Source: Flaccisagitta enflata
Taxonomy: Eukaryota; Chaetognatha; Sagittoidea; Aphragmophora
Assembly (NCBI GenBank): GCA_965153355.1
Contig: OZ231126.1
Location: forward strand, 60,946,001 to 61,010,000
Direction of reading: 5' to 3'
Length of the DNA: 64,000 nt
Shown in pieces: positions 33,893-46,800 of this stretch; position 1 is the first letter of the stretch; every line of letters starts with the position of its first letter. The position numbers were made by a program, and so were the translations under genes. The notes beneath the pieces were generated by a model. The model was not told the origin of the DNA. It ran no database searches and was given only the letters and a program-made list of their open reading frames with translations.

Positions 33893-34435
33893 CTAACGAA
33901 GACTGAGTATCCTCTTGACAAACGAGGACTAACTGTTCTCTTGACAAACAAGGACTGACTATCCTCTTGACAAACGAGGACTGACTATCCTCTTGACAAA
34001 CGAGGACTGACTATCCTCTTGACAAACAAGGACTGACTATCCGCTTGACAAACGAGGACTGACTATCCGCTTGACAAACGAGGACTGACTATCCTCTTGA
34101 CAAACGAGGACTGACTATCCGCTTGACAAACAAGGACTGACTATTCTCTTGACAAACGAGGACTGACTATTCTCTTGACAAACGAGGACTGACTATTCTC
34201 TTAACAAACGAGGACTGACTATTCTCTTGACAAGCGAGGACTGACTATTCTCTTGACAAACGAGGACTATTCTCTTGACAAATGAGGACTGACTATCCTC
34301 TTGACAAACAAGGACTATCCTCTTGACAAACAAGGACTGACTATCCTCTTGACAAACAAGGACTGACTATCCTCTTGACAAACGAGGACTGACTATCCTC
34401 TTGACAAACGAGGACTGGCTATCCTCTTGACAAAG
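33893..34435 (+). repeat. 26-bp minisatellite ACAAACGAGGACTGACTATC
   Basis: About 20 units of 26 bp (GACAAACGAGGACTGACTAT-CCTCTT) with CCGCTT and TTCTCTT variants in blocks and two shortened units. It runs straight into the 150-bp-unit element at 34436. Confidence 0.95.
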
Positions 34436-34948
34436 GTTTCATAGGATAAATAGTGTGCATATGTTGAGTTCTTCCATTTAGAGACTCCATACCAAGTTTC
34501 AACCAAATTAGTTAAAAAATAACAAAGTTATGCAAGTTTTTCACTTTTAGGCCGGTTGGCTGGTTGGGCTGTAATGGTTAGTAGGTCAGTTTGGCTAGTT
34601 AGCATGCTCAAATGCATATAAATGCATATGTTGAGTCCTTCCATTTAGAGACTCCCCAACAAATTTCAACCAAGTTAGTTTGAAAAATGCCGAGATTATA
34701 CTGCGTTTTCACTTTTAGGCCAGTATAGGCTGGTTGGGCCGGTTGGGTTGGTCGGATCACAAAAATTGGATAGGATGTAAAGCGCCTTACCCTAGTACAA
34801 CTTCCCACCAAATATAAACCAAATCTGTCAAAGCATAAAAAAGTTACCCTTTTTTTAAAATCCGTGACAACAGCGACGACCATGACAACGACACCCACCC
34901 GCCTTGAATTATAGTCGCGTCGGAATAATATTCTGTCGCGGACAAAAA
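34436..34948 (+). repeat. 150-bp-unit element, copy 2
   Basis: Two to three units of the 6165-7260 family, then its tail (GGATAGGATGTAAAGCGCC to ACACCCACCCGCCTTGAATT) and a decayed version of the terminal hairpin (GTCGCG-tc-GGAAT-aat-ATTCT-gt-CGCGGAC) followed by A-rich DNA. Confidence 0.85.
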
Positions 34949-35022
34949 TAAGATGAAGTCGGACAAAATGAAATGAAAACCACAAGGCGGTATCACAAGT
35001 CAGAATCACAAATCCGCGACTA

Positions 35023-35200
35023 AAAAGAGTTCATTTTTTAAGGGACTGGCATAACCCGCTACGTCCGTCTGTTGGTTGGTCTGTAGATAGGTCATTTGCA
35101 GTTAACTTTAGCATTACTGCTCCTGCCCACTTCCCAATTGCTCTTGTGCACCAGTGCGCATTTGGGTTGATTAGGGTAGTGTGTATCCGGCCTTAGCTAT
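35023..35200 (-). repeat. Diverged short repeat of the GTCGCG-hairpin family
   Basis: Keeps CGTCCGTCTGTTGGTTGG, GCTCCTGCCCA and TGTGTATCCGGCCTTAGC; the same variant end with GCACCAGCGCGCGTTTTGG occurs at about 30225-30310. Confidence 0.65.
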
Positions 35201-35269
35201 ATTTTCATTGCAACCAACTTTCACATTTGTAATCTATTTTTGTTTATCCTTATGCCCTTTCTAAACAAA

Positions 35270-35416
35270 CAAGGCCGGATACACGGCAATCCCGTCGCGG
35301 ACGGTTGGGCAGGAGCAGTATTGCATAAACCGCTCAGAATTTAAAAAGGTTACAGGACCAACAGACCGATGGACCAACCGACACGGCAAGGTGTAGAGTC
35401 GCGTGTCCGCGACTAA
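35270..35416 (+). repeat. Short repeat of the GTCGCG-hairpin family, forward copy
   Basis: AAGGCCGGATACACGGCAAT, CGTCGCGGACGGTTGGGCAG, an AT-rich middle, GACCGATGGACCAACCGACA-CGGCAAGG and the final hairpin AGTCGCG-TGTC-CGCGACT followed by AATTAA. About 147 bp in all. Confidence 0.85.
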
Positions 35417-35564
35417 TTAAGCTATAACAGGCAGCAAGGTCCCGTTTTGAAGATCTTTAAGAGCTTTCACACAGTCATGGATCTTGCCATGTTGTATTTA
35501 ACCAAATTCGATAAAAACACAAGTAGTACAAGGTGCAAAGCAGCTGTGATATAATTTTCATGAA

Positions 35565-35960
35565 GCTGTGTTAAACGGTCGGCGGCAGTGCCTCGTCAAA
35601 GTTGACGGTTTGACGCGAGCTCGACGCCGCCGATGTAAATTGATGCTGACGCCGTTGTAGTTAATGGAATGTCGTATGCAAGTAGTTCACGGCATAGAGC
35701 ATCTCTGATAAAAGTTTTTTGATGATCCATCAAACGGTTCGGCGACAGCACATCGTCGAAGTTGACGGTTCAGCGCGAGATCGCCGCCGGCGATCTAAAT
35801 CGTTAAAGCCGCGGCTGTGGTGACTCGAATGTCGCGAAATTTTAACCAGCAGTAGGTCGCGATGTCGAGCAGCTCTGGTAGAATTTTTGTGGCTATCCGT
35901 TCAGCGGTTCGGCGTTAATCGATCGTCTAAGTTGGTGTCCGCGGCGGCGGTTGGGTGGAG
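35565..35960 (+). repeat. Diverged tandem repeat of about 165 bp
   Basis: Two to three copies of a GC-rich unit with CGTCGAAGTTGACGGTTC, GCGCGAGATCGCCGCCGGCG and a GTCGAGCAGCTCTGGTAGAA-TTTTT end. Copies are 60-75% similar by eye. Function unknown. Confidence 0.55.
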
Positions 35961-36154
35961 CTTCAGTGAAGCTGTTGACGAGGTGTTTGGTCGTCGTTTG
36001 GCTGCTGCTGCGACTCGGTGACGTGCCCCTTGTGTGGTCCACTTGTTTGTGACGTTTCACAGCCCTTGGTTGAGCCGTTGGCGCGTGGGGCGTTGTTGAA
36101 CCCGAGTACATGTGTAAGAAAACGGAAAATAGCGGTTGAGAACAACAGTAAGTA

Positions 36155-36272
36155 ATAGGTAGAGCCGTAATGAAATTTATAATGAAATTCATTGAAAGGA
36201 CCTTTGTAGTTCAGGTTCTAGAATGGGAGGGGCTAAAAGGTAGGGGTTTAATGGGGGATTTAGGACCTTTTT
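36155..36272 (+). repeat. Compound satellite, detached left fragment
   Basis: TAGAGCCGTAATGAAATTTA through GGGAGGGGCTAAAAGGTAGG to GGGGGATTTAGGACC. It stops exactly where the inserted block 36273-37840 begins; the missing remainder of the unit (TTTTTGATGACTT) resumes at about 37841. Confidence 0.85.
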
Positions 36273-37840
36273 TGTCCCCGACGAACAGTTTTCGTCGGTG
36301 ACTATGTGATGGACCTGATCGTGTAGTCTGTCGTCGTTGTTGTTGGTGTTTAAAACCTTCTCATATCTTTTGAACCAGACCTCAGAAGTTCATGAAACTT
36401 TACTAGTGGTATTTTTATGTCAATGGGAGCTTGTGTACCAATTTTCAGAAAAATTCATAAACTTTTACTACCCTTTGCCTATTATTTTTGTAGTAATATT
36501 TAGCTGGGACTTAGGTGGTTTACATAGGTAGAGGGTAGTAAAAATTTATGGAATTTTTAATTTTGGTATACAAGTGTATACGAAAGAATCTGGTTTATGA
36601 GATGTTATTTATTTATGTAGTAATATGTTACTATGACTAAGGCAGTTTATAGGCAAAAGGGTAGCAAAGTTATGTGGTCTTTTTAATTTAATTTTTTCAA
36701 ATGAAGATATTAATTAACTGCCCCTTCAAAATTCGAATTAAATCTGAAGTCTAGTTTGTAAGATATTAGCTTATTAATGTATTAATATGTTACACTAGGA
36801 CCTTAATGATGTATATAAAGTTGGAGTTGATAGATTCTTTGCTCATTGTGCATTCTGATTTTTATTTAGGTTTGCCATCATGGATTTCAGATTAAATCTT
36901 CATTCTGTCTCATCATCTTCCAACTCTTGTCATCATCTTCAGCATCACATCATCGTCTTCAACTACTGTCATCATCTTCAACTCTGTCATCATGCTAACT
37001 ACTGTCTTTGTCATCTTCGACTTCTGTCATCATCTTCGACTGCTGTCATCATCTTCGACTGCTGTCATCATATTCGACTACTGTCATCATCTTCGCCCTC
37101 TGTCATCAGCTTTGACTACTGTCATCATCTTCGACTTCTGTCATCATCTTCGACTACTGTCATCATCTTCGATCTATCATCATGTGACTACTGTCATCAT
37201 CTTACGACTACTGTCATCATCTTCGACTTCTGTCATATCTTCGGCTTCTATCTTTGTCATCTTCAACTTCTATGCATCGCTCTTGACCCTCTGTAAATGT
37301 CTTGACCTCTTTGTCATGTGTCTTCGACTACATCTATCTTCGAGCTGCAATGTCATCTTGACTTCTGTCATCATCTTCGACTACTGTCATCATCTTTTAC
37401 TGTCATCTGTCTTGACCTCTTAAATTTTTTTTGAAATTTTTGAAATTTTTGAAATTTGAAAATTTTTGAAATTTTGAACATTTGTATGAAAATTTTTTGA
37501 AAAATTTTTGAAAAATTTTTGAAAATTTTTTAAAAATCTTTTTAAAAATCTTTTTGAAAATTTTTTTGAAAATTTTTTCTGAAATTTTCTTTTTGGAATT
37601 TTTTTTTTTTTTTTTTAATTCTTTTTTTAGATTTTTGTTGTCATCATCATTCATTGATGTCATCATCATCATCTACTATTGTTATCATTATCAAGTTTTG
37701 TCATCATTAAAATAATACTGAATATTTTTTTTTTTTCTTTTCTTTTTATTTGAGTCTACTTACTTTGTCTTGTCCGTATCTAAGCGAAATTGCGTTCTCT
37801 TTATGTGAGAAAGCATCTAAAGTACAGTCTTGATCGTAAT
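36273..37840 (-). mobile_element. 1.57-kb block inserted into a satellite unit
   Basis: Read on the minus strand it has a start containing AAAGTACAGT-like sequence, an A/T-rich stretch (37430-37620), an 18-bp TCATCATCTTCGACTACT minisatellite (36890-37410), a body related to 27441-27897, CACGATC, and a 12-bp-stem hairpin (36274-36302) followed by A6. It splits a satellite unit between GGATTTAGGACC and TTTTTGATGACTT. Part of it (A/T-rich plus minisatellite) recurs inverted at 59690-60420. Confidence 0.7.
36890..37410 (+). repeat. 18-bp minisatellite TGTCATCATCTTCGACTAC
   Basis: About 25 degenerate units inside the inserted block. The open frames across it are repeat artefacts. Confidence 0.9.
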
Positions 37841-40800
37841 TTTTGATGACTTAATAGTTGTAATGGTTAGCGTAGAAGTATAGTTTTTTGTAATGAAATT
37901 TGTAGTAGATTGTAATAAATTTGTAATGGTTGTAATGAGAAATTTGTTATGGTTGTAATGAAAAATCAGCATCACTAACTATTACATTCATTACAAGTTT
38001 CATTACAACCATTACAATGTGCAAATTTCATTACAGCCATTACAACTGTTGCAATTCATTACAATCCGTACAAGTCATCAAAATTTAATTGTAAATCCCC
38101 GTTAAACCCCCTACCTTTTAGCCCCTCCCAATCTAGAAACTCTCCTTAAGAGAATAAAATATGACTTCATATAGATAATATGTTCAGTTGTTAAAAGTTT
38201 ATTACGGCTCTACCTATAGGTGTAGAGCCGTAATGGTATGTGAAATTCATTGAAAAGGACCTTTATGGATTCAGTTCTAGGGCTAAAAGGTAGAGGTTTA
38301 ACGAGGATTTAGAACCATTTTTGATGACTTGTAATGGATTGTAATGGATGTAATGGTTGTAATGAAATTTGTAATGGTTGTAATGAAATTTGTAATGGTT
38401 GTAATGAAATTTGTAATGGTTGTAATGAAATTTGTAATGGTTGTAATGAAATTTGTAATGGTTGTAATGAAATTTGTAATGGTTGCAATGAAATTTGTAA
38501 TGGTTGTAATGAAAAATCAGCTTCACAAACCATTACAACCATTTCAAGTTTCATTACAACCATTACGACCGTTACAACTGTTACAAAATTCATTACAACC
38601 ATTACAACCATTACAACTGTTACAAATTTCATTACAATCCATTTTAAGTCATCAAAATTGGTTCTAAATCCCCCATTAAACCCCTACCTTTTAGCCCCTC
38701 CCAATCAAGAAACTCTCCTTTTAGAGAACAAATATGACTTCATATAGATAATATCATTACGATCCATTAAAGTTTTCATTACGGCTCTACCCCTATAGGT
38801 AGAGCCGTAATGAAATTTGTAATGAATTTATTGAAAGGACCTTCATAGAACAGTTTCTAGAATGGGAGGGGCTAACTGGTAGGGGTTTAACAGGGGATTT
38901 AGGACCATTTTTGATGACTTTGTAATGGTTGTAATGAAATTTGTAACAGTTGTAATGGTTCTGTTGAAATTTGTAACAGTTGTAATGGTTGTAATGAAAC
39001 TTGTAATGGTTGTAATGAACATGATGCTGATTTTCATTACAACCATTACAAATTTCGATACAACCATTCTAACCATTACAACCATTACAATCCATCTGAT
39101 CATCAAGAGGTCCCTAAATCCCAATTAAACCCTACCTTTTGGCCTCCCATTCTAAAACTGAACTATAAAGGTCCTTTGATGAATTTCATTACAAATTTCA
39201 TTAGTGTCTACCACCTGGGAAGGTGGGGCCGTAATGTAATGGTTATGACCGTCTTATCATGCTGAAGTCATATTTGTTCCTGCAAAAGGGGGTTTCCCTG
39301 GGTGGGAGGGAGGCTAAAGGTAGGGTTTAATGGGGATTAGAACCAATTTTTGATGACAGCAATAGTTGTAATGAAATTTTGTAACAGTTGTAATGGTTGT
39401 AATGAAATTTTGTAGCAGTTGTAATGGTTTGTAAATGAAATTTTGTGGTTGTATTGTGGTTTTTGTAAATTATGATTTTTCATTACAACCATTATATCCA
39501 CATTCATGTCAGCCTGCTCTCTAACTGTTACAAATTCATTGCAATCAGGTTCTCAGTCATCAAATTGGTCCATAAATCCCGTTAAGCCTACCACTTTAGC
39601 TACATCAATCTGACTCTCTGTTTCGAGAACAAATATATTTTCATATAGATAATAATTACGATCATTAAAGTTTCGTTCTGACTCTGCCCTGTAAATAATG
39701 GTATTAACGGATAATCAGGAAAAGTAAAACAGAGAATTTGTAATGAAAGTATTGAAATTTATAACAGCTGTAATGGTTATAATGACATGTGTAATAATGG
39801 TAGTGGTTGTAATGAAGTTTGTAATGGTTGTAACGAAAAGTCAGCATCACAAACCATTACAGCCATTACAAGTTTCATTACAACCATTATAACTGTTACA
39901 AATTATTTACAAGTTTCATTACAACCATTACAACTTCATTCTAACTGTTACAAATTTCATTACAATCCATTTTCGTCATCAAAATTGGTTTCAAATCCCC
40001 ACATTTTAAGCCCCCTCGGCACTTTTAGCCCCTCCCAATCTAAACTTTCGCTAGAGAACAAATATGACTTCATATAGATAATCTCATTACGATCCATTAA
40101 AGTTTTCATTACGGCTACCCCTATAAGGTGGGGCATGTGTTGTAATGAGGAATTGAAGTAAGGCTTTATAGTTACAGTTTCTAGAATGGGAGAGAGTAAA
40201 CTGGGACCATTTTATTGACATGAATTGTAAATGATTATATCAAAAATTGTAATATGGTTGTATTAAGGAATTTATGTAATGGATTTGTAATGAAATTTCT
40301 TAATGGTTTATGTAATGAAAAATCAGCGTGCAAACCCGTACAGCCATTACAAGTTCGTTGACAGTTCACCAGCTGTAGTTCATTGACCATTACATTGTTA
40401 CAGATTTCATTACAACCCATTAGCCATTTAATACAAATTTCATTACAATCCCGTTTACAAGTCATCCAAAATGGTCCTAAATCTATAAGCCCCTACCTTT
40501 TGGCCCTCCCGTGCAGAGGCTGAACTAAAGAGTCCTTTGATGAATTCCAAATTTCTAAATTTCATTACGCTCACACATGAGTGAACAATGCTGTAGGTCA
40601 TAATGATATTGTGTCTATATGAGTGTATTTATTTATAAAGAGTTTCTAGATTGGGAGGAAGCTAAAGGTGGGGAGGTTTAATGGAGGATTAGAATAATTT
40701 TGTTGACAATGGATTGTAATGGAGAATTTTATGTGATTTGTAATGGTTGTAATGAAGTGCTAACAGATTGTAATGGTTGTAATGAAATTTGTAATGCAAT

Positions 40801-43800
40801 TGTAATGGTTTTGTGATGCTGATTTTCATTACAACCATTACAACTGTTACTAATTTCATTACAACCATTACAGCTATTACGACTGTTACAATTTTCATTT
40901 CAATCCATTACAAGTCATCAAAATTGGTGCTAAATGGGCCATTAAACCCCTACCTTATAGCCCCTCCCCATCTAGAAACTCTCCTGAAGAAAACAAATAT
41001 GACTTCATATAGATAATATCATTCTACGATCATTATTAAAAAGTTTTGTGTCTATAGGTGGCGACAATAAAAGTATAATCAAATTAGTGAAAGGACCTTT
41101 ATAGTTCAGTTTCTAGAATGGGAAAGGCTAAAAGGTAGGCGATGAACAGGTGAAATATTACCATATTAGATGAATTGTAATGGATTGTAGTAAATTTTGT
41201 AATGGTTGTAATTAAATTTATATCAATGGTTATGTAACGAAAATCAGCATCTGTTCATTTACAAAACTATTACAGTTCATTCTGTGCATTACCAACCGTT
41301 GGGTTATTACAAATTTAAATTTAACCATTACAACCATTACAGCTGTTGCATTTCATTACCAATCATTACACAAGTCATCCAAAATTAGTTTCTAAATCTG
41401 ATAAACCCCTACCTTTTAGCCCCTCCCAATCTAGAAACTCTCCTTTAGAGAACAAATATGACTTCATATAGATAATATCATTATGATCCATTAAAGTTTT
41501 CATTACGGCTCTACCCCTATAGGTAGAGCCGTAATGAAATTTGTAATGAAATTCATTGAAAGGACCTTTATAGTTCAGTTTCTAGAATGGGAGGGGCTAA
41601 AAGGTAGGGGTTTAACAGGGGATTTAGGACCATTTTTGATGACTTGTAATGGATTGTAATGGTTGTAATGAAATTTGTAATGGTTGTAATGAAATTTGTA
41701 ATGGTTGTAATGAAAAATCAGCATTACAAACCATTACAAGTTTCATTACAACCATTACAACTGTTACCAAAATTTCATTACAACCATTACAGCTGTTACA
41801 TTCATTACAAGCTGTTGTCGCCTGGCTGTTTTAGATTTTCATTTAATCCATTACAGTCTTGAAATGATTCCTCGTCCCAATGAAAGCCCCTACCTTTTGG
41901 CCTCATTTCTAGAAATAACTGAACTATAAAGGTCCTTTCAATGAATTTCATTACAAATTTCATTACGGCTCTACCTATAGGGGTAGAGCCGTAATGAAAA
42001 CTTTAATGGATCGTAATGATATTATCTATATGAAGTCATATTTGTTCTCTAAAGGAGAGTTTCTAGATTGGGAGGGGCTAAAAGGTAGGGGTTTAATGGG
42101 GGATTTAGAAGACCAATACTGATGACTTGTAATGGATTGTAATGAAATTTGTAACAGTTGTAATAGTTGTAATGGTTGTAATGAAACTTGTAACAATTGT
42201 AACGGTTGTAATGGTAGTAATGAAATTTGTATTAGTTGTAATGATTGAAATCAACTTAGAAACGATTGTCATGTTAAGTCTTCATTACAAACCATTACAG
42301 CCATTGCAAATTTCATTACACCCATTACATTTATTACAAATTTCATTACAATCCATTACAAGTCATCAAAATTGGTCCCCGTCCTCAGCTCAAACTAGCC
42401 TGGCCTCTGATGCAAACTCTAACCAAGAATAAATGCTGTTATGTGAATGTAATATCTCATTACGATCCATTAAGTTTTCATTCTGAGCTCTGCCCCTATG
42501 GGTGAGCCAGTAATGAGTAATAATAAGAGAGTGCATTGAAAGGACAACATAGTTCCAGTTTCTAGAATGGGGAGGCTAAAGGTGAGGTGTGTGATTTAGG
42601 ACCATTTTTGATGACTTGTAATGGTTATAATGGTTATATTAAATTTGTAATGGATTAGCATGAAATTTGTAATGATTGTAATGAAAAATCAGCATCACAA
42701 ACCATTACAGCCATTCTGAAGTTTGTCTCTAAACCATTAGCTAATTATAAATTATTCTACTTCATTACAACTGTTACAAATTTCATTCTGACCATTACAA
42801 CGGTGCATTTGTTCTAAGTACTGATGATCATTACCAGTCATAAAAATGGTCTCAATTAAAGTTCTTCTTATTTTATTACCTCCATTCTAGAAACTGAACT
42901 ATAAAGAGTCCACGCTTAAGTGATTTTAGTTACAAATTGCATTCTGACTCTGCCTATAGGGGTAGAGCCGTAGTAAACTTTATGGATCGTAATGATATTA
43001 TCTATATGAAGTCATAGTCTGTTCTCTAAAGCTACAGGAGAGTTTCTAGATTGGGAGGGGCTAAAAGTAGGGGGTTAACTGGGGATTTAGGACCAATTTT
43101 GATGACTTATAATGGATTGTAACGAAATTTGTAACAGTTGTAATGGTTGTAATAAAAATTGTAAATGGTATATTGAAAATCAGCATCCTAAGTATTAACC
43201 AATTACATGTTTTATTACAACCATTACAACTGTCACAAATTTCATTACAACCATTACAAACATTTCAGCCTGTTACAAATTTCATTCTAATCCATTACAA
43301 GTCATCAAAATTGGTCCTAAATCCCCCGTTAAACCCCTACCTTTTAGCCCCTCTCAATCTAGAAACTCTGCTTAAGAGAACAAATATGACTTCATATAGG
43401 TAATATCATTACGATCCATTAAAGTTTTCATTACGGCTCTACCACGATAGGTAGAGCCGTAATGAAATATATAATGAAATTCATTGAAAGGACCTTTATA
43501 GTTCTGTTTCTAGAATGGGAGGGGCTACTAGGTAGGGGTGTAACGGGGGATTTAGGACCACTTTTGATGACTTGTAATGGATTGTAATAAAATTTGTAAT
43601 AGTTGTAATGGTTATAATGATTGTAATGAAAGTTGTAACAGTTGTAATGGTTGTAATGAAACTAGAAACTGTTGACCATTACAGTTTCATCTATTATTAT
43701 ATGTATAATTTCATACAATATATTTTAACTATTGCAGATTTCATTACAACCATTACAACCATTACAACTATTACAAATTTCATTACAATCCATTACAAGT

Positions 43801-46800
43801 CATCAAAAATGGTCCTAAATCCCCCGTTAAACCCCTACCTTTTATACTCCCATTCTAGAAACTGAACTATAAAGCTCTTCAAGCTGATTTCATTACAAAT
43901 TTCATTAGAAGCTCTATGGGTGAGTGTGTGCTGTGGATATGTGGTATTATCATATAAGTCATATTTACATTTCTATAAGAGATTCTGAATTGAAACTAAA
44001 ATAAATTAATAGGATATTATTGACTTATGTGTGTGTAATATAATAATTACAACGTTGTAATCAAATTACAATATTACTAATGTTATGTGTTTATGATGTA
44101 TTTTTATGTGTTAACATTTTAATTTATTTGCTTATTTTAGCTATTAGCTGCTACAAATTTTGCATTAGTCCATTGCAAGTCATCAAAAGATTGTTCTCGA
44201 TCACGTTAAACCCCTACAACATGACCCCTCGATCTGAAACTCTCCTTAAGAAACAATGTGACTTCATATAGATAATATCATTCTGATCATTGAAAGTTTT
44301 TTCATTACGGCTCTACTATAGGTAGAGGCGTGTGCATTGTAATGAAATTCATTGAAAGGACCCCATAGTTCAGTTTCTAGAATGGGAGAACAAAAAGTTG
44401 CAGAGATAAGACTGACATAATAGTTAATGGTTATTATGAAATTTATAATGGTTATGACAGAAATTTTAATAGTTGTAATGAAATTATAATAGTTGTAATG
44501 AAATCAGCATCTGGCTGGTACAATATTACAGATTACAACCATTACAACTGTTACAGTTTACATTCCAACCATTACAGCTGTTACAAATTTCGTTACAATC
44601 CATTACAAGTCATCAAAATTGGTTCGATCCCCTACCTTATGGCCCCTCCCAATCTAGACACTCCTTTAAAGAACAAATATCACTTCATATAGATAATATC
44701 ATTACGATCCATTAAAGTTTTCATTACGGCTCTACCCCTATAGGTAGAGCTGTAATGAATTTTATAATGAAATTCATTGAAAAGACGTTTATAGTTCAGT
44801 TTCTAGAATGGGAGGGGCTAAAAGGTAGGGGTTTAACGGGGGATTTAGGACCATTTTTAATAATGAATTCAAAAGTATATAGTTTTATGATCTTTGATTA
44901 GTTTCCCCACGCGTGATTTTCTATTCCTTCGTGCATGTGCGGCAAATCAATGATTTTCTTCCCATATGCCCAACAAAATAATCTTTAGGGTTCAGTATAG
45001 TGTTAAATTGTGTTTTACTAATCATTTTTTACGATTTGGTACTGTCAAAAGTTTTTTCCCCAAATTTTCTTTTTCTCACACTTTCCCCCTTTCGTTTCCT
45101 TCCCCATCTCCAAACCCTTTGATTATTTCCCCCCCCCCCTGAAAAGAATGTAAATGGCATAAAGGCCTGAATGGATTTATTAATAAATTTATATGATTGT
45201 AATGAACATAATAAATTTATGATTAATGATTGTAATGGTTGTAATAGTTATGATGCTGATTCACATTAAACGTTCTAAATTTCATCTATGCAATACAAAT
45301 TTTATTGTCTATTGTGTTTGATCCATTACAAGACCTCCAAAAAACAGATTATAAATCCCCGTTAAACCCCTGCCCCTTTTAGCCTCATTCCCAAACCGAG
45401 AACTGCAAGAGTCCTTTCAATGAATTTCATTACAAATTTCATTACGGCTCTACCTATAGAGGTAGAGCCGTAATGAAAACTTTAATGGATCGTAATGATA
45501 TTTTCTATATGAAGTCATATTTGTTCTCTAAAAGAAGTTTCTAGTTGGAGGGCTAAAAGTAAGGGTTTAAATGAGGATTTAAAATAATTGTGACTTATAT
45601 AATGGATTATAATAAAGAACTAACAATTGTAATGGTTGTAATGAAATTTGTAGTAGTTAGCATGCACATTGGTTATAATGAAATTTATAATGGTTGTAAC
45701 TGAAAAAATCAGTACCAAACTTACAAACCATTGTTATTTCTGTTACAACCATTACACACATAAATTACAACTATTATAACCATTACAATCACATTGTTAG
45801 TCTTCATTGTTATTCATTACAAGTCACAGTTATCCTGCACCAAAGAATTCTCAGTTTAGCCCCTCCCAATCTAGAAACTCTCCTTGTGGAGAACAAATAT
45901 GACTTCTGCTATAGACAATATCATGATCCATTGCTTATTGCTGCCTCTACCCCTATAGTAGAGCTGCATGATATCATGAAATCTGGCTGAAAAGGACTCC
46001 ATGTCTGGGGTTTTCAGAATTCAGAGGCCAAAGGTAGGGACATTAACAGGGATTATGAATTATTTATGACTTGTAATGGATTGTAATGGTTGTAATGGTT
46101 TAATGAAATTTAATGGTTGTAGATGAAATTTGCATGGTTCTAATGAAATTTGTAATGGTTAGGTTTAGGCTGTAATGGTTGTAAATGAAATATGCAATGG
46201 TTGTATTTAAATTTGTATATTTTAATGAACTTATAATGGCTAAAATTTGAAAATCAGCATCACAAACCATTACAACCATTACAAGTTCCATTACAAACTA
46301 ATACAACTAAGTTACAAATTTCATTACAACCATTACAACTGTTACAAATTTCATTACAATCCATTACAAGTCATCAAAATTGTTTCTAAATCCCCCATTA
46401 AACCCCTACCTTTTAGCCCCTCCCACTCTAGAAACTCTCCTTTAGAGAACAAATATGACTACATGTAGATAATATCACTACGATTCATTATAGTTTTCAT
46501 TACGGCTCTACCCCTATAGGTAGAGCCGCATGAAATTAATGAAATTCCATTGAAAGGACCTTTATAGTTCAGTTTCTAGAAAGGGAGGCCAGCATAGGTA
46601 GGGGTTTAATGGGGGATTTAGAACCAATTTTGATGACTTGTAATGGATTGTAATGAAATTTGTAACAGTTGTAATGGTTGTAATGGTTGTAATGAAATTT
46701 GTAACAGTTGTAATGGTTGTAATGGTTGTAATGAAACTTGTAATGTAACATTTGTAACAGTTGTAATGGTTGTAATGAAACTTGTAATGGTTGTAATGGT

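Noticed and set aside
36880-37423. 138- and 143-residue frames rich in SSS/HHL
   Set aside because: Translation of the 18-bp TCATCATCTTCGACTAC minisatellite.
37430-37620. Possible scaffold-attachment or origin-like A/T-rich tract
   Set aside because: It is a repeat of AAATTTTTGAAA words also found at 59870-60180; composition alone does not support a function.
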